In this document: positions 13,861 through 24,343 of the stretch, in pieces
How the letters are laid out: every line of letters starts with the position of its first letter
How positions within the stretch are numbered: the first letter of the stretch is position 1
Assembly (NCBI GenBank): GCA_014529385.2
Contig: CM043943.1
Span: 104,692,355 to 104,756,354, forward strand
From: Adiantum capillus-veneris
Lineage: Eukaryota; Streptophyta; Polypodiopsida; Polypodiales; Pteridaceae
Length of the DNA: 64,000 nucleotides
Direction of reading: 5' to 3'
Notes under the pieces: model-generated
The model's database searches: none
Seen by the model: the letters and a program-made list of their open reading frames with translations, nothing else
What the model was told of the DNA's origin: nothing
Program-made: the position numbers and the translations under genes

Positions 13861-13872
13861 TTGTATCAGAGC
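13861..13872 (+). other. C0 primer-binding site (initiator-Met tRNA type)
   Basis: TTGTATCAGAGC lies one base after the LTR end. It equals the classic TGGTATCAGAGC with one G lost. Confidence 0.8.
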
Positions 13873-13931
13873 AAGGTTTGTTTGTAGCTAAAGTATCTCA
13901 AGGAAAGGATTCTTTGAATTGAGTTGGAGTA

Positions 13932-14345
13932 ATGACGGAGGCAGGTAAGCTCAAGATCGAGAAGTTCAACAACAAAAACTACCAACATCAGAAGATGCAG
14001 ATTGAAAACTATCTCTACCAAAAGGATCTTTATTTGCCACTAGGCGGTCTTGCAAAGAATCCCACGACGATGGCAAATGAAATATGGATTGTCCTTGACC
14101 GAAATACATTACGAACAATCTGGCTAAGCTTGGTGTCAATGGTGGCCTTCAATGTTTTAGAGATGAAGACCACGGAGGACTTGATGAAGCCACTTGACAC
14201 CCTCTACGAAAAACCATCGGCATCCAATAAGGTATTTCTTCTGAAGCACTTGTTCAATCTAAATGTGAGGGCTATGATAGGGACCGTCGGCTACGGGCCA
14301 TCTCCAAATGGATACACCATGATTCTTGACATCCCTCCCGCTTGA
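13932..14345 (+). pseudogene. gag: C0 copia gag, truncated
   Basis: The 137-codon frame starts MTEAGKLKIEKFNNKNY, the typical opening of copia gag proteins (a binding motif followed by a Trp/Met-rich helical domain). It reads like the gag UBN2-type domain to about residue 115 (LFNLNVRAM), then changes to unrelated sequence near 14275 and stops. It lacks the zinc knuckle and all of pol. C1 gag (minus strand, 45729 downward) is a separate lineage. Confidence 0.75.
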
Positions 14346-16119
14346 GACCGACACCAAGATAGGACTCCTCCCGCTCTTTGATGCCAAGTCAAGAGGGTGA
14401 TAACATCTACTCTTCTCTTACAAAACCCTTAACACCTTATCGCTTTGAAATTTCCAATCGAAGTCATCAGACTAAATGTAAACTCAACCTTCTAGGGTCA
14501 ACTGTTGGGGTTCTCTAGTTCACCCTTGGTTCAAGGTCACTTACGCTTTTTTCTCAGTTATAGTTTATCATAGCCGTCAGAGCGTTCCCCTAAGATGAAT
14601 GTATTTAATAGCTGCACAAAGACCTCATTCCCAAGTTTGATTCCCGCTCCGTAGATCGGAATCATGGACAACATAAAATTGGGTTCAACTTTTCGACCAA
14701 CAAATTCACCCTTCGGAATCCACCCACCCACCAAACCGTTTGATAAATGCACCTTCCCAAGGTAGTACTATGATACTAAAAAAAAAAATTCCAATCATGT
14801 CAAACCAAGAATACATTTCAAGCATTTGAAAGCAGCATGCAAACTGTTGCATACCCTTGCAAGTGTGCATCTATCAGGTTGTTCCCACCTTTTTCCTTTA
14901 TAGAATATTGTACTTCCTTTTTTATTTAGTATTAGTAAAATCATATCTAGTTATCTTTCAAAGCAATCACATATACTACTCCAAGAATATTCATATCCTC
15001 GTCCTAGGACTTGGGTATCTTGTTTCCTCCGCCACGTGTGGAGGCAGCACCTTGACACAATTTCCAATGTTTATTTTTCTTTATCTTGTGTAGGAAAGGC
15101 TTACAGAAATAATCTACTCTATATTCTTTTTAAATCAATAATCCGAGAAGCAGAGCAAAGGTCCGACTGATGAGGACAATTGCGGAATAGCCCATTTAGG
15201 TTTCTAGCCTTTCCAAAGTTCTTTTTTACTAAACAAAACAATTAGAAGAGTTCCTTAATTAATCACATCCTCCTCCCTTATATTGATCCCTTCATGGATC
15301 CATTTTTTCCACTTTCATTTTTCCATCGGCATCAGGCCTACCCGGAATAGGCCGATTTCTAGACGCATCTACGGGTCCCTATCACCCGGTCATGATTACT
15401 CCCATTCAATCCCATTTTTAGGCTAGTGAATGAACCCGAGCTCAAAACATAGACAAAAGGTTATCAGTTCTAGCCGGAAAGTACCATCCCTTGTTGCATC
15501 CCACAGGTAAACACCTGCGTCGAGCTTTTTCCAAACATGTAAGACAAAGTTCACACTTATATCTTCTATGTTATGCTAGGGCTATCCATGGAAGCGATGG
15601 GAGTTTTATGTTCCAGCAATACGGGCATAGCTTCTGTGAAGCTATCTCCTTACTCCCCCCTTCAAATTTGCAAAACAAAATTGAAAGTAGACAAATTTGA
15701 AACAAACAATTCATATGCTTTCTATAATGAGTTTTGCTTTGGTGTGATCTATGCGTGGTACACACAAAACTTCGAAATGTACCAACTTGCAATCTTGAGA
15801 CAAATAATCACAAACTTCCTTTGAGTACTTATGCAAGAGTGAAACCCTTCTATGCATGGTAGTGCAAAAAAATTGTGAAGTTCATAAGAGTGGACATGCT
15901 AGTGTAGTGAAGAATTCTCATGTACTACTGTATGCATGATTAACAAATTCTTCTTTAACAAGGGATTAAGGCATACATTTACTATCGTGGAGAGGATTAA
16001 TTATGTAGCTAGAAGAGGCTTATGGTTTTGGGACTTTCCAATTGATAAGAGGGGGAGGAAGGAGGGGATAACTTTAATTAGAAGGAAATTCACACTTCCA
16101 AGGAAAATCTCCTTTGATT
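14346..16119. other. Unassigned intergenic region
   Basis: No family recognised. It contains a minus-strand frame listed separately and a plus-strand frame at 15936-16121 that may be a broken element. Parts around 15300-15560 look unlike the nearby transposons in composition, and I considered an organelle insertion but could not support it. The region ends at the target site of the LINE. Confidence 0.5.
14558..14752 (-). other. 64-codon minus-strand frame, possible exon fragment
   Basis: It encodes a non-repetitive, normally balanced peptide (contains GGWIPKGEFVGRK and IPIYGAGIKLGNEVF) and ends at TAA. The composition looks more like a real protein C-terminus than a chance frame, but I do not recognise the family. 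No start signal, intron or partner exon is evident. Confidence 0.3.
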
Positions 16120-16130
16120 AAGATAGAGCT

Positions 16131-17805
16131 TATCTCAAAAAGGGAGTATATTTAGACACCTGGGAGCCCCCGTAGGGGTGGACGTATCCCACAGTCAAAT
16201 ATTTCAATGGGTCATTGAAAAAATAAGCACCAAAATGAGAAGGTGGGAGTTTGTTCTCCTACCTTCCAAAGACGGATTAGAGTGATCAATGCTTTTATGA
16301 TCCCGTATATTGCTTTCCTCAGCCCCGTGCTCAAGATGGCTAAGTGTAACTGGAAAGAATTCTTAAAACCAGTGAAAAGGTTTCTTTGGAAGAACAACAC
16401 GAAATCCTCCCAGCCATGGCAGTAGGCTAGATGGGACATAGTTGCTCGCCCGGTAGACCAAGGAGGGCTCGACATTCTTAACCCTATGTCTCATGCTGAG
16501 GCCCTTTGTGCCAAATTTATAGTCTCATTGGCTAAACAGGACCAAGCTTGGGCTATCATGACCAAGGAAATGCTTGATGCAACAAAACTGGGATCGAAAG
16601 GGGGAAAGTGGAAGGGGGTTGTGATGCACGACAAACTTCTCGTCCCAAAGTGGTCTTATCTTAGGTCTGGTGGACTCTCAGGGAAGTTGATGGGGAAGTG
16701 CAAAAGTGCTGCTGAGGTTCTGGAATGGGGGGAAGTAACCAGATACTTTAAGAACTCGATATTACATTGGTCCCCTTGGCTCTCTAAAATATTGGGACCG
16801 CCGCAAAGCCCTACTGGATAGAACTCGCCAGGAAGGTGAATAATAAGGGGCTCGTTCGACTAGAGCAATTCTGGGATGGCAACAAGAAGTGCTAGAAAAC
16901 TACTGACTCTTTAGCCATCCAATTTCAACTGGATGGCTTTGAGATCTTACTAGTTTATAGGGTGATTAAAGAGCTTGATAAGGTGGTGATGCCAATTTGT
17001 GAAGCCAACTTTGAATGAGACGCTTGGAGATTTCCCAGGAGTAGCCTCTTTTGGAAACCACACTCTAAAGGCATTTACCATGCATTAATACACGAGGCTA
17101 ATTGGTATAGCCCCCTCAACAAATTATGGAAGAGGCACTGGACGGAAAAACAATGGGAGGGAGTCATGGAGAACATCTGGAAGCCAAGATGGCCTCAGGA
17201 TATGAAGATATTCATGCGGAAAGTGATGTGGGGTGCTCTGCTGACGGCTGTAAAGATACAAGAAAGAGGCATCGGGTCCGATCGTTGCTCGGGGTGCAGA
17301 ATAGCCATTGAAGACCTAGCCCACCTTTTTATGGGATTCCAAGCAATCACGGGCATGGCTGGGAAAATATGCAAGTGGATTCAAAGGACATGGCAAATTA
17401 AGTTCTTCAAGAATGATCTATTCTTTGGTAGTAACAGGATGGGAAGTCCTGCTCTTCTAGTGTGCACTCAAGTAATCAGGTACTACTTCTTGCACCATAT
17501 TTGGCAAGCAAGGAACCGCCGCGTGTTTGAGGGGGATTTAGATGTGGCAAGCTTTCGTGAAATCATGCAAGAGAGCAGATTGATGATCCACATGATCGGA
17601 TGCAAACAAGCCTCAGAGGACTAGTCTAGAACAATACATAACATCTTGTAATAAGTAAAGCCGGGGAGTAGGAGTGGTTTCTTTGCCAAGCAGATTACTT
17701 GTAATCCTTTGACCCTCAAGGCTCGGTCTAAGCTTGAGGATTGGTGTATATTTCTGTTCTTAATACTATACACTCACAATTGTGAGTTTTGCAAAAAAAA
17801 AAAAA
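16131..17805 (+). mobile_element. LINE (L1-type), 5'-truncated, with TSD and poly(A)
   Basis: AAGATAGAGCT occurs at 16120-16130 and again at 17804-17814, directly after a poly(A) tail (17793-17805). This is the expected product of target-primed reverse transcription. The body carries only the end of ORF2. The tail is preceded by a short inverted sequence (CTCACAATTGTGAG). Confidence 0.9.
16150..17624 (+). pseudogene. LINE ORF2 C-terminus (RT tail and zf-RVT domain), frameshifted
   Basis: Three frames together cover the last third of a plant L1 ORF2. The first has the RT tail (LGAPVGVDV at about 16164, RIRVINAFMIPY at about 16273). The middle part (16486-16821) has WDIVARPVDQGGLDILNP just upstream and the conserved helical linker. 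The last (17166-17624) has the zinc-binding reverse-transcriptase domain, with Trp/Met-rich text and a CSGC...HLF motif. Stops and frameshifts separate them, so it is a dead copy. Endonuclease and catalytic RT are absent because of 5' truncation. Confidence 0.85.
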
Positions 17806-17814
17806 GATAGAGCT

Positions 17815-18815
17815 CTCCTTCAAAACTTAATTCTCCTTGAGAGAATTAGTATTAACTTATTTGTATCACTAAACAAATCTTACACACATACTCTTTTTCT
17901 CTTTGAAAGAAGAAAAATCATATTTCTTAAATTTAAAGAAAAATTTGTGAACTTTTCATAAGATCATTCTTTTTAGAGTAAATTATAAAACCACTTTGAA
18001 TAGAATGGTTAATTCAAAAATTTCCAATACTTAATTGCCAGTGATATGTGGCAATTATATCGTGCATCTTAAAATAGAAAAAGATATTTTTGGCAGGGTT
18101 TAAGGGTATGCATATATATTAATCATCATCCAACATCCATGCTATTTTAATATGATCTCCAATCACCTATGGTTAAAGAGAGTTCTTTCTACTCACTCTA
18201 TGCCATGTTAGTCTAGTAATGGACAGAACAGAACTTGAAATATAAGTATGATCTCCAGTCACCTATGGGTAAAGAGAGTGCTTTCTACTCTCTCTATGCT
18301 ATATTAGTCTGGTAATCTAGAGAACTTGAAACAACGAAACTTGAATTAACATCATAGTTAGTGGTTAGCAACGTTGTTAGTTAACAAGAGAAAATTAGTA
18401 ATTTGTCCTTCTAAGAAAGAGGAAAGTTTGTTTATGTAAACGTGACGGCTTAAGCATGAATTAATGTAGAATGAAGAGTAACCCGATGTTTAAGGTGTGC
18501 AAAGGCATGAAGATGACAAGAAAACATTACCTTGCTATGTGTATGGTAAGAGTCTTCTCCTTGCTTTGGGAGATTGAAGAAGATTGTTGGTGCAGTCGAC
18601 TCTCCCCCTCTTCAAGACCACCAATTGCGCTACTTGGAAGGAGAGAATGGAAAGAGGCAAGAGAGATTTAAGCTATGGAAAGCTTAGGGGTTGTGAGAGA
18701 GTGTAATGGGAAGAAAAAGATCAAGTTATAGGAAGAATGGTTATGGTTTTTGGTCATGTCTTCTCTTGGAGAGGAGGTGTATGTAGGAGATGTGTGTAGG
18801 AGGTGTGTATGTGTG
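17815..18815. other. Non-coding region between LINE and G1
   Basis: AT-rich, without a recognisable gene. The 66-codon frame at 18471-18671 has no family features. A 96-bp tandem duplication lies inside. Confidence 0.6.
18151..18330. repeat. Tandem duplication, 96-bp period
   Basis: Copies start TATGATCTCC at 18151 and 18247 and share most bases (such as TAAAGAGAGT and TTCTACTC). The second copy is slightly shorter. Confidence 0.8.
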
Positions 18816-18923
18816 TGTTAACCTTCATGCACATTCCTATCACCTACGATAGACATCGTATTATTTATTTGGTAGAGTCAGGTACTGGGCTTGTCGGTCC
18901 AATAGGAAAAGGGTAAGAGTGAT
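18816..18923 (+). repeat. G1 5' LTR, first part
   Basis: 108 bp beginning TGTTAACC and matching 48859-48967. It is cut by the G2 insertion after GTGAT (18919-18923). Confidence 0.85.
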
Positions 18924-19233
18924 TGTTAACCCTCATGGCTCACGGACACCCTATCACCTACGACGGACGTTGTATTATTTACTTGGTAGAGTCAGGTACA
19001 GGGCTTATCGGTCCAATAGGAAAAGGGTAAGAGTGATCGCCGATGAGAGGCGTACTCTAACTGGAACATTCAAGGGATTAGTTGGCTAAGCATGAGCGCC
19101 CAAGTGTGAATGGGGCGAGCTCATATAAAAGTCAACTAAACCTAAAATTCACTCATTCTCTCATTTGTGCAATTGAAGAGTGCTCTTGCTCCATCTCCAT
19201 CTTCTTCTTCTTCATCTCCTTGTGTGTGTGTGT

Positions 19234-19287
<54 letters not shown>

Positions 19288-19518
19288 GAGCATTGCGGCG
19301 GCACGACGGCGGCGAGGCGGTTGAGCGCGGCGTAGCGGCGTCTCTCTCTTCTTTGTGGCGAGGAATCCTCCACGAAGCAATCGTAGAGCGGTGAGTGACA
19401 CACCATCATCATCTTTGAGCTTACTAGTTTAGGCTTGTTGTGTGCTTGGAGCCATTTGTGGCTCACACGCAGTGTATCGGCAAGTTTCTTGCATTGACAC
19501 GTGCGACATACGCGCACA
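18924..19518 (+). repeat. G2 5' LTR
   Basis: 595 bp, TGTTAACC...GCACA. It has TATAAAA at 19124-19130 and a (GA)n tract at 19238-19285 about 115 bp downstream, so the tract would lie near the start of the RNA. Confidence 0.9.
19124..19130 (+). promoter_or_regulatory. TATA box in G2 5' LTR
   Basis: TATAAAA is conserved in the G2 3' LTR (26010-26016) and the G1 3' LTR (49053-49059). In G1's 5' LTR the place reads TTTAAAA (about 26508), so that promoter may be weaker. Confidence 0.6.
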
Positions 19519-19522
19519 TTTT

Positions 19523-19540
19523 TGGCACCGTTGCCGGGGA
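19523..19540 (+). other. G2 primer-binding site, Asp-tRNA type
   Basis: TGGCACCGTTGCCGGGGA, four bases past the LTR. It differs by one base from the TGGCGCCGTTGCCGGGGA used by Athila-like plant gypsy elements. Confidence 0.8.
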
Positions 19541-20297
19541 ATGCCATACACTAAGCTTGAATGGCACTCTGTGCTTCTTTTTTGGTGCAATTTCTATTGT
19601 AGGAAAGGTAAGGAAGGAGGGTGTGTGTGTTGAGAAGAATGATTTTGTGTTATACTGTGTATTTTTTTTGTTAATGGAGTTTTCAAAGGTACTGTGTTTA
19701 TTCTCTGTGCATTAAGGTTGTTAGTTTTCCTTGTTAATGGAGTTTTCAAAGGTACCGTGTTTATTCTATGTGTATTAAGGTTGTTAGTTTTCTGTGTATA
19801 GTAAGTAGGAAGTAGATATGTGAGAGATAATAGAGTGTGTTAGTGTGTAACAGTAGGTGTATTAGTTAGAAGTATGTAGATAGAGTGTGTGTGTGCTCTC
19901 CCGCAAGCCGCGACGACCTTATCCTTTAATTTTTTTAAAAAAATTTATAAAGGTAGGACCAGGATTGAGAATATCTCCCAGACCCAAGCCCAAGCTCACG
20001 CTCAGGCCTAGGCCTCAGTCGCCTTTTAAAATTACGAATTTTAGCTTCACACGTAGCTAAAAATCAAAATTTTGAGGACCAACGGAACTTCAGATGTTCG
20101 AAAATTGTGCTGTAAAGCACACATCGACCCTCTAAGTGATACGCTTGTTTCGAGCTATCACACACTTTAATCAAAAAATTCAAACATTAAAAAAAACATT
20201 AAAAACGTAAAAAACACGAGTGAAAACAGACGCTTAAAAAAGGTAAGCGGTTAACCTTCGAGGTTATTCGCCGACGCTTGCAGGGTGCCAAAGGCAC

Positions 20298-21961
20298 ATG
20301 CATCTGCGCTCTGGTCGTGTGCTAGAGATGGAGCAACTAGAGAGAATTTTGACTTACGCGAGTTCTCAATATCCACCTACTTTAGGTTCCGGGCCCTTGG
20401 CGGGGACCCAAGGTAGTACAAACCAAGACCGGAACATAGCGGCTAGTGACTCTTCCTCTGACTACGACGTCATGGAGGGTTTCCCAATGCCTAATCCCGA
20501 TAGCTCAAGCCAAGACATGCATGCCATGGGCCCGCGGTCCGGGCCGAGCGTGCTAAGCTGTTTGAAGGAAACCTTTAGTAGATCCACTCACTCCGAACAT
20601 GGAGCTAATGACGTAAATGAGGGAGGTGGGGAAGTAAATTCTCCATTCGTGACCAACGTAGACCCTATGTCCTTAGAAAATGTGTATGTGAATACTTCAG
20701 TCACTGCACCTTCTGACTCTTCAGAGTTATTTCCTTCCGAGGTCATATTACCTGATGGTAGAAGCCTTGCTGAAGTGCAAGAGGTTGAGCGATATATCCT
20801 TGCAGCAAGGAAAAAGGAAATCGAGAGCTTACGCAAGGCATAGCAACGAAGAGAGTTAAAAGCGAAAGCCCCTATGTCAATATCCTTGCTAAGAGAGCAA
20901 TCGAGTGCTCTTGACTTAGCAACCGCTGAGGGCCAACCCCTAGAAAGCAACATTGCACCTAGCACCTTAATCCTAGATGGAGTGTTCTTAAATGAGAACC
21001 GGGAGTACGGACTACAAACGGAAACTCTCACCGACCTATACACAGGTCACACGTATCACGTGGGTTGGTTAAATGTCCTACAATCCACAATGGGTGCTAC
21101 TCGTGTGGAGGATCAACAACAAAGAGTTTGTGAGGTCATCCATAGGGTCATTGAGTTAGAGACACAGAACAAGGGGATCAACATGCCTTCAAAGGGTCTC
21201 ATGAGATTCTTAGATACAGGAAAGGCTAAACAATCGACCTTATCGCAAATGGAGACTCCCTCGGTAATTTAATTGGAGGATAATTTAATGATTCAAGGAG
21301 AAAGAGTGTCTGTTGAGTCTAAATCTATTAGCTCACAAGCATCGGGGCATCAGCTAATGACCCTAAAGCCTATTGCTAAAGAGCCAAAGATATCTGAGAT
21401 GACTTTAGCAAATCTCACCAAGGCTATTCAAGAGAGTCTTAGAGACAATCGTGCTCTGCAGAACAATCATATGTATCCAAGAAGGGAGCAACAATGGTGC
21501 TCAGTATGCTATGGACCGCATAGTACCAGTGAATGCCCTACTTTTAGAGTAAAATTCAATGGGAACTGCAATGCCTGTGGGAGGTATGATCATCAAGCTA
21601 AGGATTGCATAGTATTTAAGTGCACGATGGCCAATAGACCAACCTTAGCATGGACAGACACACCTCGAGTGCCTGCATTGATGCCAGACCCACCTCTTGA
21701 ACAAACAGCACAACACATGGTTCTTAGGCCCAAAATGTTGTTCAAACAACACCCTTACCACCTCCAGTGCTAAGACCGCAACCACCACATCCGAGAATCA
21801 CTTCTGTGAATCAAGTGGGTTGTGAGTCATCTATTTGTTGTTTGGAAGGTTGTGAGGAAGATATAGATCCTAATATTGCATATGGGCTGGATGTGCTTGA
21901 AGAAAGTCCACAATACTACATGGAGGACTATTGGGGACAAGTCAAACCTGTTAGGAAATAA
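20298..21961 (+). pseudogene. gag: G2 gag, N-terminal part
   Basis: One frame runs from ATG 20298 to 21773 with in-frame stops TAG (20841) and TAA (21270). The TAA matches CAA in G1 (about 28572), and the TAG fits a lost CAG. The frame then slips by one base near 21729, where GGG in G1 is GG here, and continues at 21767-21961. Visible domains are an acidic N-terminus, a region like plant gypsy gag, and two zinc knuckles, CSVCYGPHSTSEC and CNACGRYDHQAKDC. S1 then interrupts it. It would have packaged RNA before breaking. Confidence 0.8.
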
Positions 21962-22728
21962 GACGTAGCTAAATAGATTTTTGAGTAGATTACTTAATGG
22001 AGAGAGATAGATTTCACACACAAGAGATTATAGAGTAGAGAGAGAGAGAGAGTACACACGATATACGTGGTTCACCCAATGTGGGCTACGTCCACGGGAA
22101 AGCAGCCACTCAATGGCTTTAGCACTTCAAAAGAAGAAGTAGTTTACAAAGGGATTAAACCCTTAATAGAGCTCCCGCCTTGCTTCACTCTCACCACCTC
22201 ACACTCACCTTGTTGCATCAACTTCACACTATGAAATGTGTGTAGAAATGGACTCCTTTTATAGGCCAAAAGGGTTGCCCTCTCTTATGAGAGACAGCCA
22301 TGTGTAGACGCCCTTGTGCGAATAAGTCCAAATCGGACTCTCCAATCCGCCCATGTGTGGCCACCCTTGAGAAGACAAGTCCGCTTTTGAATTCGGCCAC
22401 CGGCCACTGGCCATTGACTTCCGACCACCGGCCACTGGCCATTGACTTCCGACCACCGACCATCGGCCACCGGCCAACCGACTAGTTGTTTTCCGACCAC
22501 TTTCCGGCCGCCGTTCGGTCATAATATTCCGGCGAGGAAAAAAAAAGTCTCGGGGGCCTCCGCCCCCGAGGCCCCTAGAGTTGCCCCTGATTCTTGTTCG
22601 TGAAAATTTTGGTTTCCGGTGAGTGATTTTCCTTCACGCACGATGGCTTCTCCTCATAATGGGAGCCTTACAAATGTGCGCTTTTACCACGGAAAATTAC
22701 AAGGGTAAATCAGGCTCCATACTTAACA
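21949..22728 (-). mobile_element. S1: copia solo LTR
   Basis: 780 bp, TGTTAGG...TTAACA, flanked by AAACC (21944-21948 and 22729-22733). The undisturbed relative G1 reads straight through at about 29247 (GTCAAACGTGTCTATCAAG), an empty site. Orientation comes from C0, whose PBS follows the matching CTAACA end. A solo LTR is the usual product of recombination between the two LTRs. Confidence 0.93.
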
Positions 22729-22733
22729 AAACC

Positions 22734-24343
22734 TGTATATCAAGTAGCTCCTCTTGTGGCAAGAGGCCAAAATATCAATTACACTGCTAAGAGACCACCT
22801 CTTCAATGCTACGAGTGTGGAGGTCCACATCGTGTAGCCGAGTGTCTTATTAGGCTACAAAAGAATGCCACACTAATGCAAACCAATCAAGCGAGCACGT
22901 CTACAATGCCAATACTCACGTGTAATCGATGTGGCATAGATAATTAGATTGCCCAATGTCCAAATAATCCAAATGCACCGAGGATCACGCCATTAAACTT
23001 GATTGAAGTTACCGAGAAGCCATCACAAAGTACACCTGTGGTACCAGTAAACGTACTCACACGATCGATGCTCCAAAAACAAAATTATATTCTTGAGGAA
23101 AGAGACACGGCATCACTTGCCCAATCTCAAAAAAAGAAGAAAACACGAAGAAAGAGATCGCAAAAAACAACGAAGTCAGACCCTAGTTCAAAGACCAACA
23201 TAGGGACTGGTGAGATGACCCCGTATATATGAATGACGCTGAAGAAGATTCTGATTCAAGAGAAACCATGGAGACCAAAACGACCACTAAGATAGAAACC
23301 AAAAAGGAAGATCTTCATGAGCCACAATGGCCAGGATCCAAGAAGAAGATGGGAACTTATACAAACCCTACAGAGGAGATTGAGCGAGTCAAGCAATTAA
23401 GGAGTTTGGTAGAAGATACCCAAAGGGGTCTAGAACCAGTCCCTAGGTATATCCAGATTATAGACAGCGTGTTCCCTACACAACAACAACCTCACCAAGT
23501 CTATAGACCCTTAGACATACCTAGTGTCATCTGAGAAGAAAGTGACTTAAAGTCATGGGAAAGTGGACGTACTCACTTCTTGATGGAAAGAATGTTTACA
23601 GAGGGACTACTTGATCCTCTCGAAGAAATAGAGATCCCATCTTCCCCACGTCAAGGGACTGAAGTCCAAAAGGTGCCGTTAAACATTGCCAAATTGATGG
23701 ATTTCATGTCTTCAGAAGTCAAAACCACCATCATGATCAAACTATATAAAGACCCTGAGCTAGTCTCAGCTCTTCTAGCATTCCTCAATAACATGGCGTT
23801 GGATTCCTAAACGACTATTGGAAGCCCATGGCTACTATCAAGGAAATGATCAAATCTGGGTACCAAAACCCATGAAGCTTCTAGCTCCTGATGTAATGCA
23901 TCCATAGAGGTAAAAGCTTCTCCACAACCTCCACCTACAATAGTGGACCTCCATAAAGCTACAAAGGAATCCACACCTCCTAGTGTTCAAGAATCACCTG
24001 ATGAACCACTTCAAGTTCGATCTTGGGAGAGTACCTTACCACCCTTGCAACTCGACAAGGCACCTAAGGTAATAGAAAACTAATGGAAAAAATCCCCACC
24101 TATTACCAACTGGAACAATTGGTTTCAAAGGGTGACGAGCTCATTTCAAATGGTATGATCTACCCAGGGAAGGGGAGAGTGTTTGTTGGCAGTCATCATT
24201 TACTCACTCCCTCTCAACCTTCTTCCCTGACCTCTCAATCTCCCAATCTTAGAGAATGTACATATAAAGCCTTATACTCACAAAAAACCCAAAAAAATAA
24301 AGAGCAAGAGCAATTAGCAAACAAGTATGCACAACAAAAGTGA
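22734..24343 (+). pseudogene. gag: G2 gag, C-terminal part
   Basis: It continues G2 after S1. It has a third zinc knuckle (CYECGGPHRVAEC, about 22807) and a decayed fourth (CNRCGIDN then stop, His replaced by Asn). A charged linker follows, rich in Lys/Thr/Glu, and then the conserved block LNIAKLMDFMSSEV (about 23682). Stops lie at about 22945, 23230 and 23532. After 23790 it departs from G1, so the protease seen in G1 at 46.7 kb is missing. The tail around 24080-24343 has no recognised domain. Confidence 0.7.

Larger units (their letters stand above)
13431..14345 (+). mobile_element. C0: 5' remnant of a Ty1/copia element
   Basis: 13431-13859 matches the reverse complement of the S1 solo LTR (21949-22728) from its middle to its end CTAACA. 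About the first 220 bp of the LTR are missing. A PBS and a copia gag start follow. No protease, integrase, RT or right LTR is present before 16 kb. In S1 the LTR has a CCTATAAAAGG TATA box; here the same place reads CCTATAACAGG, so the promoter is probably weakened too. Confidence 0.8.

Noticed and set aside
15300-15560. Possible plastid or mitochondrial DNA insertion
   Set aside because: The composition looked foreign, but I could not place any organelle gene or RNA with confidence.
18471-18671. 66-codon frame as a small gene
   Set aside because: No domain, no codon pattern and no promoter; consistent with chance.
19082-19401. Frames with Arg-Glu or Ser-Leu repeats in G LTRs (also at 26 kb and 49 kb)
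   Set aside because: They are (GA)n read in different frames inside LTRs. They differ in length between copies and show no conserved protein.
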